Of a stretch of 64,000 nt of DNA, positions 10,105 to 24,361 are shown piece by piece. Made by a program: the position numbers and the translations under genes. The notes under the pieces are model-generated. The model had not been told where the DNA came from. It ran no database searches and was given only the letters and a program-made list of their open reading frames with translations. Within the stretch, counting starts at the first letter, position 1, and each line of letters starts with the position of its first letter. This DNA is from Callipepla californica brunnescens (Eukaryota; Chordata; Aves; Galliformes; Odontophoridae). The stretch lies in NCBI GenBank assembly GCA_023055505.1, contig JALIRH010000031.1, positions 2,378,485 through 2,442,484 on the forward strand, read 5' to 3'.

Positions 10105-13100
10105 AGACAATTGCAAGTAATTTAAAGATCAGTATCTGGAGTAAGATGTCGGAAGACATACCCTTAGCTGAGTTCTCTACCAGAACACATGAAGAGGGAC
10201 AACTGGTGAGCACAGTTCTATGTAAGAGGCAGGACATCTTGTGTTCCACGCCTGTGTACTGTGGCAGCTCAGGCTGGGCAGTTAAACTTTGGTTTTGCAG
10301 ATAACATCCCTTTTAGGTAAGCTGGAACATAGTGATTAAAGTTGAATGTGTCAGCAAGCTGTTTTGTTTTGCTTGAAGAAGGTAATTATGAACATCATAA
10401 GAGTACACGTCCATAAATAATCTGAAATGGATGAAAAAATGAGTGTAATATGCGTTAAACATGTTTATGGTTTGGTTAAACTTGAGAGCTCACCCTTAAG
10501 AAAAAAGAGTGCTAAATGCTAAGTCCAAGATCTAAACCAGGCTAGTCCAAAGATCTAGCTTAGTACAAATGACCCAGAGAAGAGGTAGTACAATTGTGTA
10601 CAAAAATGAAAGTTGAACAGGGACAACTGCAAACCAGGAGGATTCTGACAGCACTTAATTGCATGATTCAAGCTGAAGGGGGTAGAGGAAAGCAGGAGAG
10701 TGTTTTTGAAAGTGTTATTCTTACCAGCCACCCTCTTAATTCTGGATAAGTGTGGATATCAGATGCTATGGGAAAGAAGGAGTTTAGGGTAGATGAGCAG
10801 CAACACCGCTAATAGGATGCAACATTTGGGTTGTGTTTTGTTGAGATGTGACATGGAAAAGGCCTTAAGTTGGTCAGTGGGAACCACATGGTAGACCCTA
10901 AAGTCAGGATCATTAGACAGTGTCCCTTGTCCCTCTTTTTGCTATTTGGCATGTTCTGTTCATAAGAAACAGAATTTACTGCTCTTTTTTTTTTTGGTGC
11001 TTGTGCAATTTGGAGAGTATCCAGTTGAGTGAGTCTTGAAATACCCAATAAGTTCATTTTCACTGCCATAGTGATGACAGAAAAAACTAGAAAATCTGAA
11101 TGATTGGACAAGTCGCTCAGAAACTGATGGATGAGAAATATATTAGAAAAGGCCTGGAGATCTGCTGGTGAGCGGTGGAGAACGTGGCTCACAGCTTCTG
11201 TACTCTTCTTGCTTTCAAACTTTTATTGTGGTCTGCACCTCTTGTGAGGGAAATTTGAAGCTTCTCCTTCTCTGCATATGGAGAAAGGGGGTTTTCCTTT
11301 AACTCCTGGGAGACTGTACTTTTCCAGGCTGCATGCTCTGGTTCTTGTTTCCTGCAAATTGCTCTGTGAACTGCTCACTTATCCTGCATTTTCCTTACTA
11401 CTACCAGTGTGAAATTGGCAGTAGGTATAGCATCTCCAAGATACTTGAATCCCTACAGTGAACCTATTAAGGATGTAGTAACCTGGTAACTTTTTTATTT
11501 ATGGCTAGAAAAAATGCAGAGCAACAATGTACACAGTTGTTACTCGGCTTCCTTGGGAAAGCTGTTCCCCTTCCTACTGGATGCAGGTTAAATATCAGGA
11601 GAACAGATGCACTAAAACCACTTGCTGACTGAGATGAGTGGCCAGGATACCTTTCCTGGAAGACAGAAATTTTAATCGTTATAGGTATCAGCAGTATGAA
11701 GCAGGTCCTCGTTGAGCTGATATTTAGTTGTAGGCCTTCTTGTCAGATCCATCCTGTGACTTCAGGCTTGAGTACTTGCTCACTGTTAGTGTCATTCCTG
11801 TGACAACCACAACTGGTCAATAAAGCAGATACAGTGAAATGTCAGTAAAAATAACAGTGGAATCAATCTGAAAGCCTCCTGCATATCACTCGACTTTATA
11901 ATAGCACAAGTGTGTAACATGATGTACACGCACAGATAAGGTTTTGTGTTGGTTTGTTGTTTTTTTTCTTTCCCTTTTACCACCTGTTGCAGACATTTCT
12001 GATCCACTCTTGAAGTGTGATTTGTAGTTTCTCCAGCAAATGAATCCTTGTTTTATGTAACAGCGTCTCTGTTCCCTTTACGTTTGTCTTTCAAGAAAGC
12101 AGTCTGGGCTGGCCGTCTCTCTGGGACTGTGATAAGGTAGTGTAATGCAAAGCAGCCAAGGAGCTGCTCTACGTTACATGCTGGATGGAGCAATTTGGGA
12201 TACACCCTGTCCCCTAGCAGCTCCTTACTGACATTTTACACTTCTGTCTTGCAGTGGCTGTACTGAGCAGACGTTTGTTTTGGAGCAAAGTGTTGTTCTC
12301 TGCCCTTTGGGAAAGTTTCTTCTTCCACTGTTGGCAGCTGCTGAGGGTTAAATATATTAAAGCATATAGTATGTGTAGCATTTTGTAGAATTGGCATAAA
12401 TATTATGACTGTGCGGGTAGCATGGAGATTTGTTACTACAGTGAAAGAAAGAAGCTTTCTTTTGACACAGCTATGAAAATTAAGGTATACTTATATTTCA
12501 TCTCAGTTCCCGTGGTTTTCCTCATTTTTTTATTAAACAGGGCTTCTCACTGGTTTTAAGTTTGTTTGGGTGCTAAGATGTTACTGATAGCCTGAGTAAA
12601 GCATCAGCTTGTAGGTGGTTGACTTGCAAAGCATCTGAGAAGCTGGGAATGCTACTCTTTGCTCTCATGCTGAAGGCTTTTGTGCTCTTGCACTGTTGAC
12701 ATAATGTTTTTCCCCTGACTACTTTATTTATATAGATGAAAGAAGAGGATCTTTGGGAGGCTGGGCACATGAGTCCCTTGCCATTTGAAACGTGGGCTTC
12801 AAAATAATGGACATTTTCTGTATTTGTCCTTTTCTGTAGACTGTTGTTTTTTTAGCTTTCTTTAAGGTGCAGGAGGGAATGAGAAACAAATATCTGATAG
12901 TCCAAAGGAGATAGAAGAATGGAAGAGGTCATGATAGATCATCTGTGCCTCCAACAAGGGAGTGAAATGCGGCGTTAATTACCGTAGGAGTACATTTCCT
13001 TCTATTTCTTTTTCATCCTTAAATTTAGGCGAGGGATTAGGATGAGACAGCACTTTTCCACAACACATCTTTCCCTTCCTTCAGTCTTTCTTTTCTGATC

Positions 13101-14554
13101 TCTTCCAGGTTAGAGTGGCCTACTCCCCACCCTTTATGAGTGACAGACTACCCTTTTCCTCCAGTTCCCTGCTTGAGAGGAATACATTTACAGAAAAGAC
13201 ATCTGAGTGTGCTGTGTTGAGGGATGGCCCAGAAGCCACTGTTAGAATAATTGATTTTATCTTTTAGATAATGCAAATGCTAATGTGATTTGCTGAATGG
13301 TATTTCTTATTGGGAGTTTACGGATGTAATGACAGCAAACAAATTGCTAATAAATATTAGTTCAGTACAAACTTGAAGTACCAGTGGTGGCATAGAGGAG
13401 ATAGTGTGCAATAAGATCAACTATTCAGGAAGAATTGGTTATTTTCCATTTTTCAAATCTGTTCATGATGGAAAGCAAAAGGAAATTTTACATACATAAG
13501 TAGCAGAAATTGTTAGATAGAAAAGTATTCAGCAGAGAGAAAGCAATCTAAGATGTGGAACCTAAAGTAAGGTTGTTCTCTACAGTGAAGGTTAGAGTTT
13601 TCTACCATAATTTACACCATGTCACACGGATGACTCAAAAAAGCGTGGTAGGCTTTTGTGTGCAAAGAATTTCAGCTACAGAACAGTAGTAATTTAGACA
13701 GTTAAGAGCAAAGCCTATGTAGTCACGATGCTGAAACAGAACGCACTCTTAACAAAAGTTAACATCTGCAACGAGTTTAATGAAGTCTTGAGAACTAAAG
13801 ATTCAAGTGCCAGGACCTAGTGTATTTAAAAGAAAAACAAAAACAAAAGAAAGAGAGGTAGGTGTAATCCAAACTATATGCACATGCAGATACAGCAGGG
13901 TTGCAGAGATACAGCAAGGAAAATTGAATTCTCTCCTACTTGTGGCAACAAAAAGTACATCTAGGGACTTGCAGAGAATAACCACCAGCTAGACAAATCT
14001 TTGGATGTTATAAGCACCAAGACAGTATTCTTGCAAATGCTTACCTGACACAAAGCCAGTACATACTGGAGAATACAGAGGGTATGCCATGTCTAGTTAC
14101 TTTATACTTAGCAGTAGTCCTCTTGTCAGTGCAGTTATAAACGAGAAAGAGGAGGGAGGGAGAGCAGAACATCCTACTACTAAACGTGAGCTTTCATTAG
14201 GAGCTGGATGAAGAATTTGACGTGCTAAATGGGTTCTGGTTATAGAGGCAATCTAATAGCCTTCATATGCTGTTGTAAAATGAGGGAAGATGAGAATCTG
14301 CTTTTACAGCATAGTAGTCAGGCTACAAATTATGTGATGATTTTTTATTTAAAGCCCTTAGGCAAACACACACTAAATTATACTTTTGAGAATAACAATT
14401 AGCTGCAAACCCAATTTTCAGATGGCAGTGTTTGTGGGAACTGCTCCTTTCAAACAAAATGTATAAGTAAATGGGCCAGGCTAGATGAAAATGGAAGAAA
14501 TCTGTAAAATATTTAATGAAAAAGAGCACTATGTCATACATCTGGTACTTAATG

Positions 14555-15700
14555 GCTGACAGCTGTAGAAATGAAGGGCTTGTGAGGGAGATCTCTAGGG
14601 ATCAGCTTGTCCATTTCTTTGTCCTCCAGGAGAGCCAGCTATGTCTGTGTCTTTCGTGGCAGATATTTAGCCAGTTTTCAAATGTCTCCAGTGAAGAAGT
14701 TCCATAGTGCCAGGGCACGGCTGATTATAGTACCTCATTACACTCTTCACTTCTCTGAAGTCTAAGCTGCAATTGTATTCCTTCAACTCAAAGCCCTTTC
14801 CTCCTCCACTAACGAAAAGAGTAGCAATATCAGAGAAGTCACAATGTTAAATTTTTCTGCTGTTTCTATTTTTTTTTCATCCAAGCCCAGCTCTTGCCTT
14901 TTCTTCGTGTAGGTCATGCTTTCACTGATCAGTCTTACTGTTTGGTCTTCTGTCTTGTCTTTTTAAGTGAACCACTTTTTTTTTTTTTTTCTTCTTTTTT
15001 GAGACAGGAGTTGCTACAGCTTTGCAGAGAAGAAAAGCGTAAGGATTCTTTCAGGAGTTGGAAGGATGGCACTGCTTTTTGTGTAGCCCATTTCTTTTCT
15101 GTAGCCATATGGCATCATTGACTAAGTTCAGCTTGTGGTCTGCTATTGCTTACAAAGTGATGCTATCAAATTCTTCACCAGTTGTTCTCCAGCCTGAATT
15201 TGTCCCGTAGATAATTCTTCCTTAGGTGCATATTTCCTTTTGGAATTTTTCCAGACCTCCTTTTACAGATTGCCAAGTTTTGAATTTTCCTCCTGCTCCC
15301 CGGTATACTTTAACATCCTCTCTGCATCTTCGTCTGTTATGTTTTAATAGGTGTATTTCCTACACCTCTATTTATGTCACTAATGAAGATTCTGACCAAA
15401 ACCCATTTCTGGAGGGGCTCTGGCTGACTGTCTTTCACTGCTCCACAGTAATTATTGGATGTACTGATGTTACTTATGCAATTTTGAGCTACTATTCCAT
15501 TGTTTAATCCTGGGCCCTATTTCAGGAATTTGAGTAGGACTGTTAATCTAGTAGTACCTGAAGATAGCTACAGTTTGCCTTTTGTGAAACCTAACATTAT
15601 AATGAAAATTACAGGAATATTGGATGGGAATGTGCCATCAGCCATTGCTATCAATTGCTGTTATAAACCCTAGAAGATCCAAAGATTTTTATTTTTTTTT
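14555..15700 (-). mobile_element. ancient CR1-like LINE relic
   Basis: Read in reverse, scattered blocks follow the order of an old amniote CR1 3' region. They include a segment about a Latin-like 'gtccat...tcctccaggagagcc' near 14610-14635, 'ccagttttcaaatgtctcc' at 14671-14690, and 'gctgcaattgtattcc' near 14768. The order continues to reverse-transcriptase-derived sequence near 15370-15440. No terminal repeat or open frame survives. The divergence is far greater than in the CR1 copies at 2746 or 63276. Boundaries are approximate. Confidence 0.5.
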
Positions 15701-17217
15701 CCCATGGTTTTTAAACAAGTCTAAAACTTGTAAGTTCTTTACTTGTCCTCCATCTGAAAAGCTGTTTTTTGGTGTTGTTTTTTTTTTTTTTATATTGCCA
15801 TGACCAATATACTCGTGTTCATGTGCTTAAGTGGTTGACTCGTCTGTTTCTCAAACATATTTGCAAGGGGAACCAGCCTTTGTTTTTGTCACTAGCTTCT
15901 GATTTTCTGTTAGAAGATTAGCTTCCAGTTCTCATGGTCAACTCCTTTACAATAATTTGATTGAAATGTGTTTACCTAGACCAGAAAAAGCGGCCAGTTT
16001 GCTCACAGCCTCCCCACTGCTTTGTACAATGTAATAAATAATTTTCATAAATTTGTCAGATGAGATAATTCCAGTATTGCACTTGCGTGTTTTACAGCTG
16101 TGTTTTCTGGTTCTGTGTTTAACCGTTATATTTTTCACTTCATTTTCAAATGGTGAATTGTAAAATCACATAATAGAGAGATGCATCTGGCAGTCATGGG
16201 GCTGAATAAATCATCTGACCCTTAGCGAGAAGCTGTGGTGCTATTTCACCTGCTAGACAGAGAAAAAAGTATGGTCAAGGAGAAACCTACTTGCCAGTGT
16301 TTGTGTGGCTTAAGACTGTAAATGATTATTTGGAAACATGTTAGACCCAGTTTGATTGATATCTGTGCAGTGAAAAACTCTCTAGAATGAAACTGTGGCA
16401 AGTTCAGAACATTGTCAGTGCCATGCTGTGAAATCTTGCCAGAAAAGTTTGTTGTTGAAATTTTTGCAGATTACATGATGGTGCATGATGAAGATGAGAT
16501 TTGTAAAATGCACATTAGCCATGCATAGTCATGGATCATACAGAACTAAATCAGTCAGGAAAGAAAAAATTCTCACCACGGACCCTTCCACATAAGAGGA
16601 CTTTGCTCTCAGGATGACAGCATATGTTTATAAGCAAGTGAGTGATATCCATCAGGAAAAGTCCAGTTTTCATCAAGTTAAGGCTTTTTGCTCTTCTTTT
16701 TCTTTTTCAGAGATGTTTTTGTGTCAACAGGGAATATGCCTCGTTTATGTTTGTTTTCCAGGGCCAAACTGAAGTTACAGAGATGTTTCAAGTCATATTT
16801 AAAACTTTCACTACATTCCTGTACTCAGTTCTGTTCAAACTGAAATAAAAACACTGAGCTTTATATGTACAAAGAGTGAGTGCTTAGTGGGCAGTGAATA
16901 TGTTACTGAGTAGTGCTGTGTGGTTGAAATTCAAGCCTACAATTGGATAATGTTCTCTTTTTTAAAACATTTAGCTTAATCAACAGTAGCATGTAACCTT
17001 CCCTCTGTATAAACCAGGAGAACAAATTTTTACTTTTACAGAATTTTTTCTTTATAAAGCATGTTAACACAGTAACCTGATGTCTTAAAAACAAACAGCA
17101 AAGAAAATGCACACTGTGTTACCGCACCTCTAAAGCCAACAGTATGACATCTAGGATGGAGAGAAATATTTCCAATATTTTTTTGTTCATGTGAACAGCC
17201 TTTAGTCAAAGACTTGT

Positions 17218-18600
17218 AAGGACATGAGGCCATTTTGGGTCAGTCAGAAGATCCATCTAGCCTGAGTGTCTATGGCAGTGGTGTTAAATTAATGTTTGTG
17301 GGAGGAGAGAAGGAATAAAACAACCATCTAATGCTTCTCCCTCTTAGCCCCTTTGGCTGTTTTCAGCTCAGGAGACTGCCTGATGTGGATGTGGTTTCTG
17401 TGTACTTAGAAATTCTTGATTTTTTTTTTTTTTTTTATCCAGATGCTTGTCCAGTTTCTGAAATGAAAGTAAACTCTTAGCATCCACAATGTTATTTGGG
17501 AATAATTTTATTTGCTCCTTCACTGTATGAAGAACCACTTATTTTCTGCTTGCATTGGACGTAACTCCTGATAGCAGTGTTTGATGGCTATTAAGAGGGA
17601 CAATGAAAGTTGATCTCTGTTCACTCTTCTTAAGCTGTACTTAATTTTTTGGATATCTGACATTTCTCCCTAAATAATCTCTTCCCTAAAATGAAGAATC
17701 TTGGCTTACTTATTCCCCGTACATAAGGTGTTTTGTATCCTTCTCATCCCACTTGGAAACTTTGTCAGCTCTACCATTATACCTTGAATATACTTCTATT
17801 TCTTTGAATAGAAAGGACCACGACTGCACACAGTGGAATCTTTGATGGTACTGGGCAGCTTGAAATACTTCATATTAATGTGATTTTAGATGTATTTGTC
17901 AGGTAGATCTACATGCATATACGCTGGATTTAATTTGCTGTTTTTTGTCACTGAAATTTATACGATCCTTCAGCTACTTCACATGAGCTGCAGTACTCTT
18001 TATTTTTGTGATTGCTGATGGTAGTTGACATCTACTTCTCATTGCTCACTTCCTTTTCCTTGTCATTTTTCATGAAATAGTATAGGTCCCAGAAAATGTT
18101 ATTGCACAGACCCCAGAAGTACTCTAGCAGGTTTTTATTCCATTGTGGAAAGCTATTTTTTGTTTTAATAATGAATGAGTTACTCCTAACATATATTTTC
18201 AATATTTTAATCAATCGTTTGGTTTTGCAAGGACTTTATGGCACTTAATTTCTGAAAAGCTTTTTGCTAAAAACTTTGTCAGTGCCTTTTGGAAGTCCAA
18301 GCAGGACTCTGGCCATCTTTATCTGCACGCTTGACCTATTCAATGTCCTTCAATTCTTCTATGACCATTTCTTCTCATTAGTGACTTGCAAGTCCCATGT
18401 TCTTCAGATTGCTTTTCAAAATTGACATTGATTGGTCATTCAGTTGTCCTGAAATGTAAAAACATTTTTTTTTAAGTAAGAAATTTTGTATCACAGCTAC
18501 TATAGTTTTCAATTTCTTCTGATTACTGCTGTATTATTCTTATTCCTTCTGAACTCTGGATTGTGGCATATTTGAAGTATCATTCCCCAAGTAGCTCATC
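17218..18600 (-). mobile_element. ancient CR1-X-type LINE relic
   Basis: The left part matches the 3' region of old CR1 families shared by birds, turtles and crocodilians: 'gggtcagtcagaagatcc' followed by 'atctagcc' (17238-17265) and 'cttagcatccacaatg' near 17476. Further right, 'gaccacgactgcacacagt' near 17818 and 'ccttttggaagtccaagca' near 18284 match the reverse of the C-terminal and central reverse-transcriptase coding sequence. The order is colinear over about 1.4 kb on the minus strand. It is heavily decayed, with no usable frame. Confidence 0.6.
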
Positions 18601-21587
18601 TCATCTGAACCAAAGTAAATAAATCAATCTAATGATAAACTTTGAGAAATCTTTGATGTTCTGTGAGTGTACTGGACTCCATCCAGTGAGCCAAGTGTGA
18701 ATGAACAGCAATTGCAGGGTTTTAAGCTACAGAAGCTCCCCTTCCTCTCTTGGGAGTGAGTAGCTGAGTTTCCCTGCAGGAGCAGGCTATGGAATGAGCT
18801 CTGTTTTCTCTCAGCCAGCCAACCAGCCCCCATCCTGTTCAGGGAGCAGTAGTTTTGCCAGTGGGGAGTAGAGAGGAGCCAGCACAGATACCTGGTATTA
18901 CAGCTCAGATTAGATTTTTCTGCTTTTGAAGGAGAACACTTCTTTCACTGGGCCTCAGTGAGTGTCTGAAATTTAGCTCATCAGGGGTTTCTTTTTCAGT
19001 GTGTAAAGGTCTCAACAGCCTTTTAACATGAATATTAGAAATGTACTTGCGGGTGCCTTGGTTGTACCAGTGTCTTGATTGAGTTATCCTGTCACTGCCA
19101 TACAGCTCTAGCCCTGACTAGCATTGCAGTATTAAATTTGACACTGTTTTCTTCTTGAAATATTTCATTTTACTACATTATAAACCAAATCTTTCCTTTG
19201 GACATAGAGCACAATGTTAGTATTTTATTCACTGCTTTTGTTTAAAATACAAGTAATTTCCAGAGAGGGAATCTCAGGATAACTGTGAATTCATTGGTTC
19301 TCTGTCTCACACCCATCTCAGCATTACTGCCATTCCACCTTTTTACTTCTCGGAACCTTCAGCTCAGAGGAGTCTGAATATCCTTCATCACTGATAGACC
19401 TTTCTTGATAGTTCTGAGGCCAGCGCATGATGCTAGTGCCCAGCTGAAAGTCACAAAGCCATTACCTGGGAAAAAATGGTAATTAGAAGTAAACAGAGTT
19501 GCTGAACCTTGCTTTCTAAAAGAGATAACCATCTCATGACTTCAAGGGGCTTTCGTCTCTGGCAAGGGCAACTATGCACGTCTTATCAATAAATGATTTT
19601 GCAACAGACTGCTCTTTTGGAAGCTCACTTAGGCAGAAATACCATTTCCATCTTACGAAATCTGAATAATTTCTGGGAAATGGGTATATTAATCTGACAC
19701 ATTAAACTGCACTGTGAGCAGTTCTGGTGGTGATTGCAATTTGTGTTGATTTCTTAATGTTTCTGACCTTTGTAGGACTGGTGTGGCATAGAAACCAATG
19801 TTTCAAAAAGGAAACATTCTGTTCATATATATAAAAAAAGAATATATAGTTTTATCTAATTCATTACTACCATTCTAGCTGATTAACTCAGTCAGATGAA
19901 ATCAGTATTTTGGTAACAATACAACATATATATAATGGGGATGCTTTTCCTTTCACCAAGAAATGCAGTTTCAAGTGTGCAGGTGAGCTCTCACCCAGCC
20001 CTTGGGTTCTATGATTTTACTCTTCAAACAGGAAAGCCACCAAGGAACAGTGTTTAAGTGTGCAAAATGAATGTTGTGTGAAAGCTTTGACCTGAAGTTT
20101 GTCATTGATTTTTACAAATTTACATATTTTATCATGAGCTACAATTGGCTCTCAGTTCTCCTTAACTTTTCTCTTGTGCTCTGAAGCTTCAGTGTTAGGA
20201 TGATGACTTAACCTAACATTTAAGCCTTGTTCCTCACTGGTGTCTGGATTCAAAACAATTAAGTTTGTTAATTAAGTGCTCACTGCAGTGCCCAGTAAAA
20301 ACAGTGGAAAAAAAAGTAAAAGCAGTTCCAGTCAAAGCTGAACTGAACATTAATACCCCTTCCACCACCATGGAAGCTTGTAGAGCAGGAGAGACCTGTG
20401 TATTTCTGAAATAATGCATTATATATTTTTCTGTTGTGATTAGAGATCGTTACTCTCAGTGGAATCCTGTCTGACTGCACAGAATTAACAGTAGTAATCT
20501 TTTTTTTTTTAGAAATCCTCATTAAACGTTAGTTTAATGTTTTTATGATGGTGTTTTCTTTCATGGAAGTTTTGAGCATACATAACACATTAATTCTTTT
20601 TGCTTGCTTTTTCTTTACATGCACTTGTAGATCTTGTTAAAGAGATTTTTTTTCTGAATTATAAACCTCAGAAATGAAAAAATCCTCTCCAGAAAATGGT
20701 ACTCAGATGAATAATTACTGTTACATGTGGATGTGGAGTTTGCTTATGTAATTGATAGTTACTGGCAAGTCTCATTTTTACACAAAACTATACATTTTAT
20801 TTAGCACTAGCACTGATGAAATAAGATAGGTGAACGTACAAGTGTTGTGCCTGGTTCTGGACAGATTGTGTGTTTATCTGTGTTTGGTTAAACATGCTGT
20901 ACAGAGTGGTAGGTCATCAGACTTTGTTACAGTACAAAGTTGACAAAGTATGCTGTAGGTTTGCTGTAAAGGAGCGCTGGATTTAGTGCCTACACATACC
21001 ACATAGATGAACTTGACTCAGTCCTAGATATTCCCATGAGTCACTTCTTTATTACTCTTCTGTAAATTATATTGGTGATAGAGGAGGAAATTACTTAAAT
21101 CAAGTCTCATGAGAAAGTCAGTTAAATGAAAACATTGTACTTACTAGGACCAGGAAGACCTGAATGCAGATTTGTAAGACAAAGTACAGTGTGAAAAGGT
21201 TTATTGCTGGCAATATAAATGTTCACTGGAAACAGTATGACTACTGTAGGTCAATGCATTAGTCATTTTGAATGTTATAAACTCTCTTGCTATTAATGTG
21301 CTTAAGAGTTTTAAACTGATGTTTAAACAACCGGATAGAGATATAAGAGCATATCTAACATGGTGCCCAGTTCTTAAATCTTTTACGCATACACGTATTC
21401 CCATTGGATTTGATTTTCCTTGATTTAGGCCTCTTAAATTCCATTAGCTGCAGTAGAGTTATTTTTGATTTACAATTTTGTAAATGAGAAGGGATTTAAT
21501 CCCACTGGGACTGTTCAGATGTTTCAGGATGGGGACGATAGTTTTTAAATATTTTATGATCAGGATTTAAAAGGAATATTCATTTAA

Positions 21588-21617
21588 AAGGAATGTTCTT
21601 TAAAAAGAACATTCTTT
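21588..21617. repeat. short inverted repeat
   Basis: The arms aaggaatgttctt (21588-21600) and aagaacattcttt (21605-21617) are complementary at 12 of 13 positions around a 4-base loop. No downstream T-run or known motif gives it a function. Confidence 0.6.
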
Positions 21618-22472
21618 GCTGTGTAACTTCTCTTGCTGTTGTATTTTGTTAAAAACAAACAAAAAACCCTACACTTTTCACTGCAGGGCTAGAATAGCAG
21701 TATTAGAACTTTGTCAAACTGCATTATTCTGCTGTATTGTGATTGCATATCAGAGAGTATGGATTAGGAGAAAACAATAATCCTTACAGTTCAGAGTAGC
21801 TAATAATGCAGCAGTTCAGTTTGCTATTTAAATAAACATTCACAATATGGTGTGAGTATCTGTCTTCTTTCTCTCGTTGTCATTTTATGTTCAGTAAAAC
21901 AACATGAAGTAGGATTGGAAGTCAATAAAATAACAGCAAAGCTTGTTTCAGGCAATGCAGTATATCATTTAGTTATTTTATATTACAGACTAGTGAGTTA
22001 GTAAAGGAGAAAAAAAAATCAGAACACAGCGGCAATTCAGTGGACCCCTCAGAACCCTAAAGGTATTGTTTTCCTTTTCATATGTGCTCTTGGGGGCTGT
22101 TTACTGAAACAAACATTTCCATATTGCCTAACAGCTTTGCAACTACAAACAACATTTGTCTTAGCTTGAACTTATAATGGATGTTGATGTATAACTGTGT
22201 TGAATTCGCTTTAAATGTTGGAGAGGTTAAACTTGTTCTTACGGCAGAAAATATATACACTGCTCCTTACGCTCATTTTAACTTACAGAAATGAGGTGGT
22301 GACTCACTGGGTTTTACAAAAGGGCACGAACTATCAGTTTACATTGCGCTGCTTTGTGTTTTGAAAAGAAACAATAGAAAAGATTAATGGGAAAGGAGTC
22401 ATTAATTGATTTCCTTTTGAGAATTTTCATGAAATGTTTAATGTTGCCCTGGAACTGAAAACCCATGATCAC

Positions 22473-22489
22473 AGGTTGCTGAGCAACCT
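22473..22489. promoter_or_regulatory. X-box-like palindrome (possible RFX site)
   Basis: aggttgctgagcaacct is a perfect 8+1+8 palindrome. It fits the RFX X-box form, two GTTGC half-sites (here GTTGCT and AGCAAC) facing each other. The surrounding 200 bp (about 22280-22500) is repeat-free and high in complexity, with ATTAATTGATT homeodomain cores at 22402-22412. Enhancer function is inference. Confidence 0.35.
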
Positions 22490-22697
22490 TACCTTGCTTT
22501 ATTTGATAGGGACATGAACTTGCCAGTTGCTGTGATGCCTCCTTAGGTAGAGCTCTCAGAGAAACTGGGATTGCAACTTATAAAGGCCCATAGTTCTACT
22601 TGGATTGTAAAATTTTGTGACAGATGTGGAAATGGCATCCTTCCCTATCTCCCACCAGCTCCTCTGTAATATATCCCTTGCAAGACCAAACCTGCAC

Positions 22698-22742
22698 TTC
22701 TCTCTCTCTGTCTCTGTCTCTCTCTGTCTCTCTCTCTGTCTC

Positions 22743-22785
<43 letters not shown>
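22698..22785. repeat. compound (TC)n-(CA)n microsatellite
   Basis: About 69 bp of (TC)n with interspersed TG is followed without a gap by about 20 bp of (CA)n. The polypyrimidine part can form H-DNA and the CA part Z-DNA. Open frames read from it (RERERE or SLSLSL) are artefacts. Confidence 0.95.
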
Positions 22786-24361
22786 AACAAATAAATAAAA
22801 AATCAGGGCTCTGTGTTCATTACTTTTCACCTACTTATCTGAAAGTTATTCTTACAGTCAAAATCGGTCATTCCTAGGCAGGAGGTGCATTAAACTCTTC
22901 CTTCTTGATGTTAAAAGATTTCAGCTACTGTAGTAGCTGATTTGTAGTATTTGAATAATCAGTGTAGTGTCCTGATGTCTTCCACCTACTACATCTTATT
23001 CATTCTTAGCTTCGCTGAGGGCACATGTTTGTGCCCTTGTCTCTCAGGATGAGGTTCTGTGTAGCGAGGATCAGAGGGTACACAGTTTTCTGCTTTTAGG
23101 AGTGGAATAGTAGCATTTTTTATAATTAAATATGATCAAATGTGTAAGTAGTTTTTTTTTCTAAAAATATCAGCTAACCACTCACTCCTTTCACAACTCA
23201 ATTGGCAGAAAGGTCTTCATTCTAAAATCTACAGGATTTGAATGAACGTATAATCCAAAAAAGCTGCTGCAATCCTCTTTGGAAGGATTTTTCATCCTGT
23301 TTAGTACATTAAATCAATAATTCTTAGTGTGATCAAGCATGTATTAGAGTAAAGGTATTGATACAGTTCAGATTTTTAATATCAGAACTTATTTTATGTG
23401 CTTATATTAATTCCCAAGACCTGTGACCTTTTCATAACTTGATACTCTTCTATTCTTGCAAAGATAGCTATATTAAAACTTGGGTATGTTGCATATCCAA
23501 GCAAACTATTCTTTATTGCAGTTTGTCTTTTAAGTTTTTTTACTTCTTTTCTTCCCTCAGGAATTAACTAAATAAGGTAGGTTATCAAGAGGTGACTGAA
23601 GAACTGAAATCCCCCAAAGCTAAATTTCTCTTGGCATTATTTGTTTTATAATACAGCCGTACAAAGTAACCTGTAGACAGAATTATTTAGGAGGCTTTGT
23701 GCCATGTACCCCAAATTCACAGAAGTTATTAATCAGTTACTGATTGCAGAGGAAAATTATTGTGCTTGGTATTGCTAAGTGTATTTTGTAATACAGAGTA
23801 GAACATTTCTCTGTTTATGGAAGTAGGATATTGGAAGTGTAAAAATATTTCAGAATAAGACAAATAATTTAGAATTGCACACGTGCAACTAAAAGGAATG
23901 TCTGCTATTTTATTCTGTTGGCCCGCAGCATCAGAGGTGCATCTTGCAGTTACTGTAGAAGTAAAAAGGTGGGAGTACTTTTGGAGTGATCAACATACAT
24001 TTAAATTGTAATTTAAATTACATTTTAGTTGTGCCTTAGAATTCATACTTGAAACATGTTTAGGCTATATTCTAGAACCCAACAGGAAGCCTTTAAAAGA
24101 AAACCAGTTAAAAAATGAGTATTTTTTGTAGCAGTAATCCACATTGGAATTGTACAAATAGACATTTTGTTCAGCTACAGTATTTTTTTTTCTTCTGAAA
24201 ATATTAAAGTTTTTTAACATGTATATTAAGATTCAAATTCCCATTAAAACTTTCAGAGACTTAGAAAAAATCTCAGCTTTTTTAGAATGATATCAGGAAT
24301 CTAAATAGAACTTTTTTTTTTTTTACCCTACTAACAAAATCACCTGAAAAGTTAAAATAGG

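Noticed and set aside
22556..22877. Frames encoding RERERE/SLSLSL proteins
   Set aside because: They are translations of the TC/CA microsatellite.
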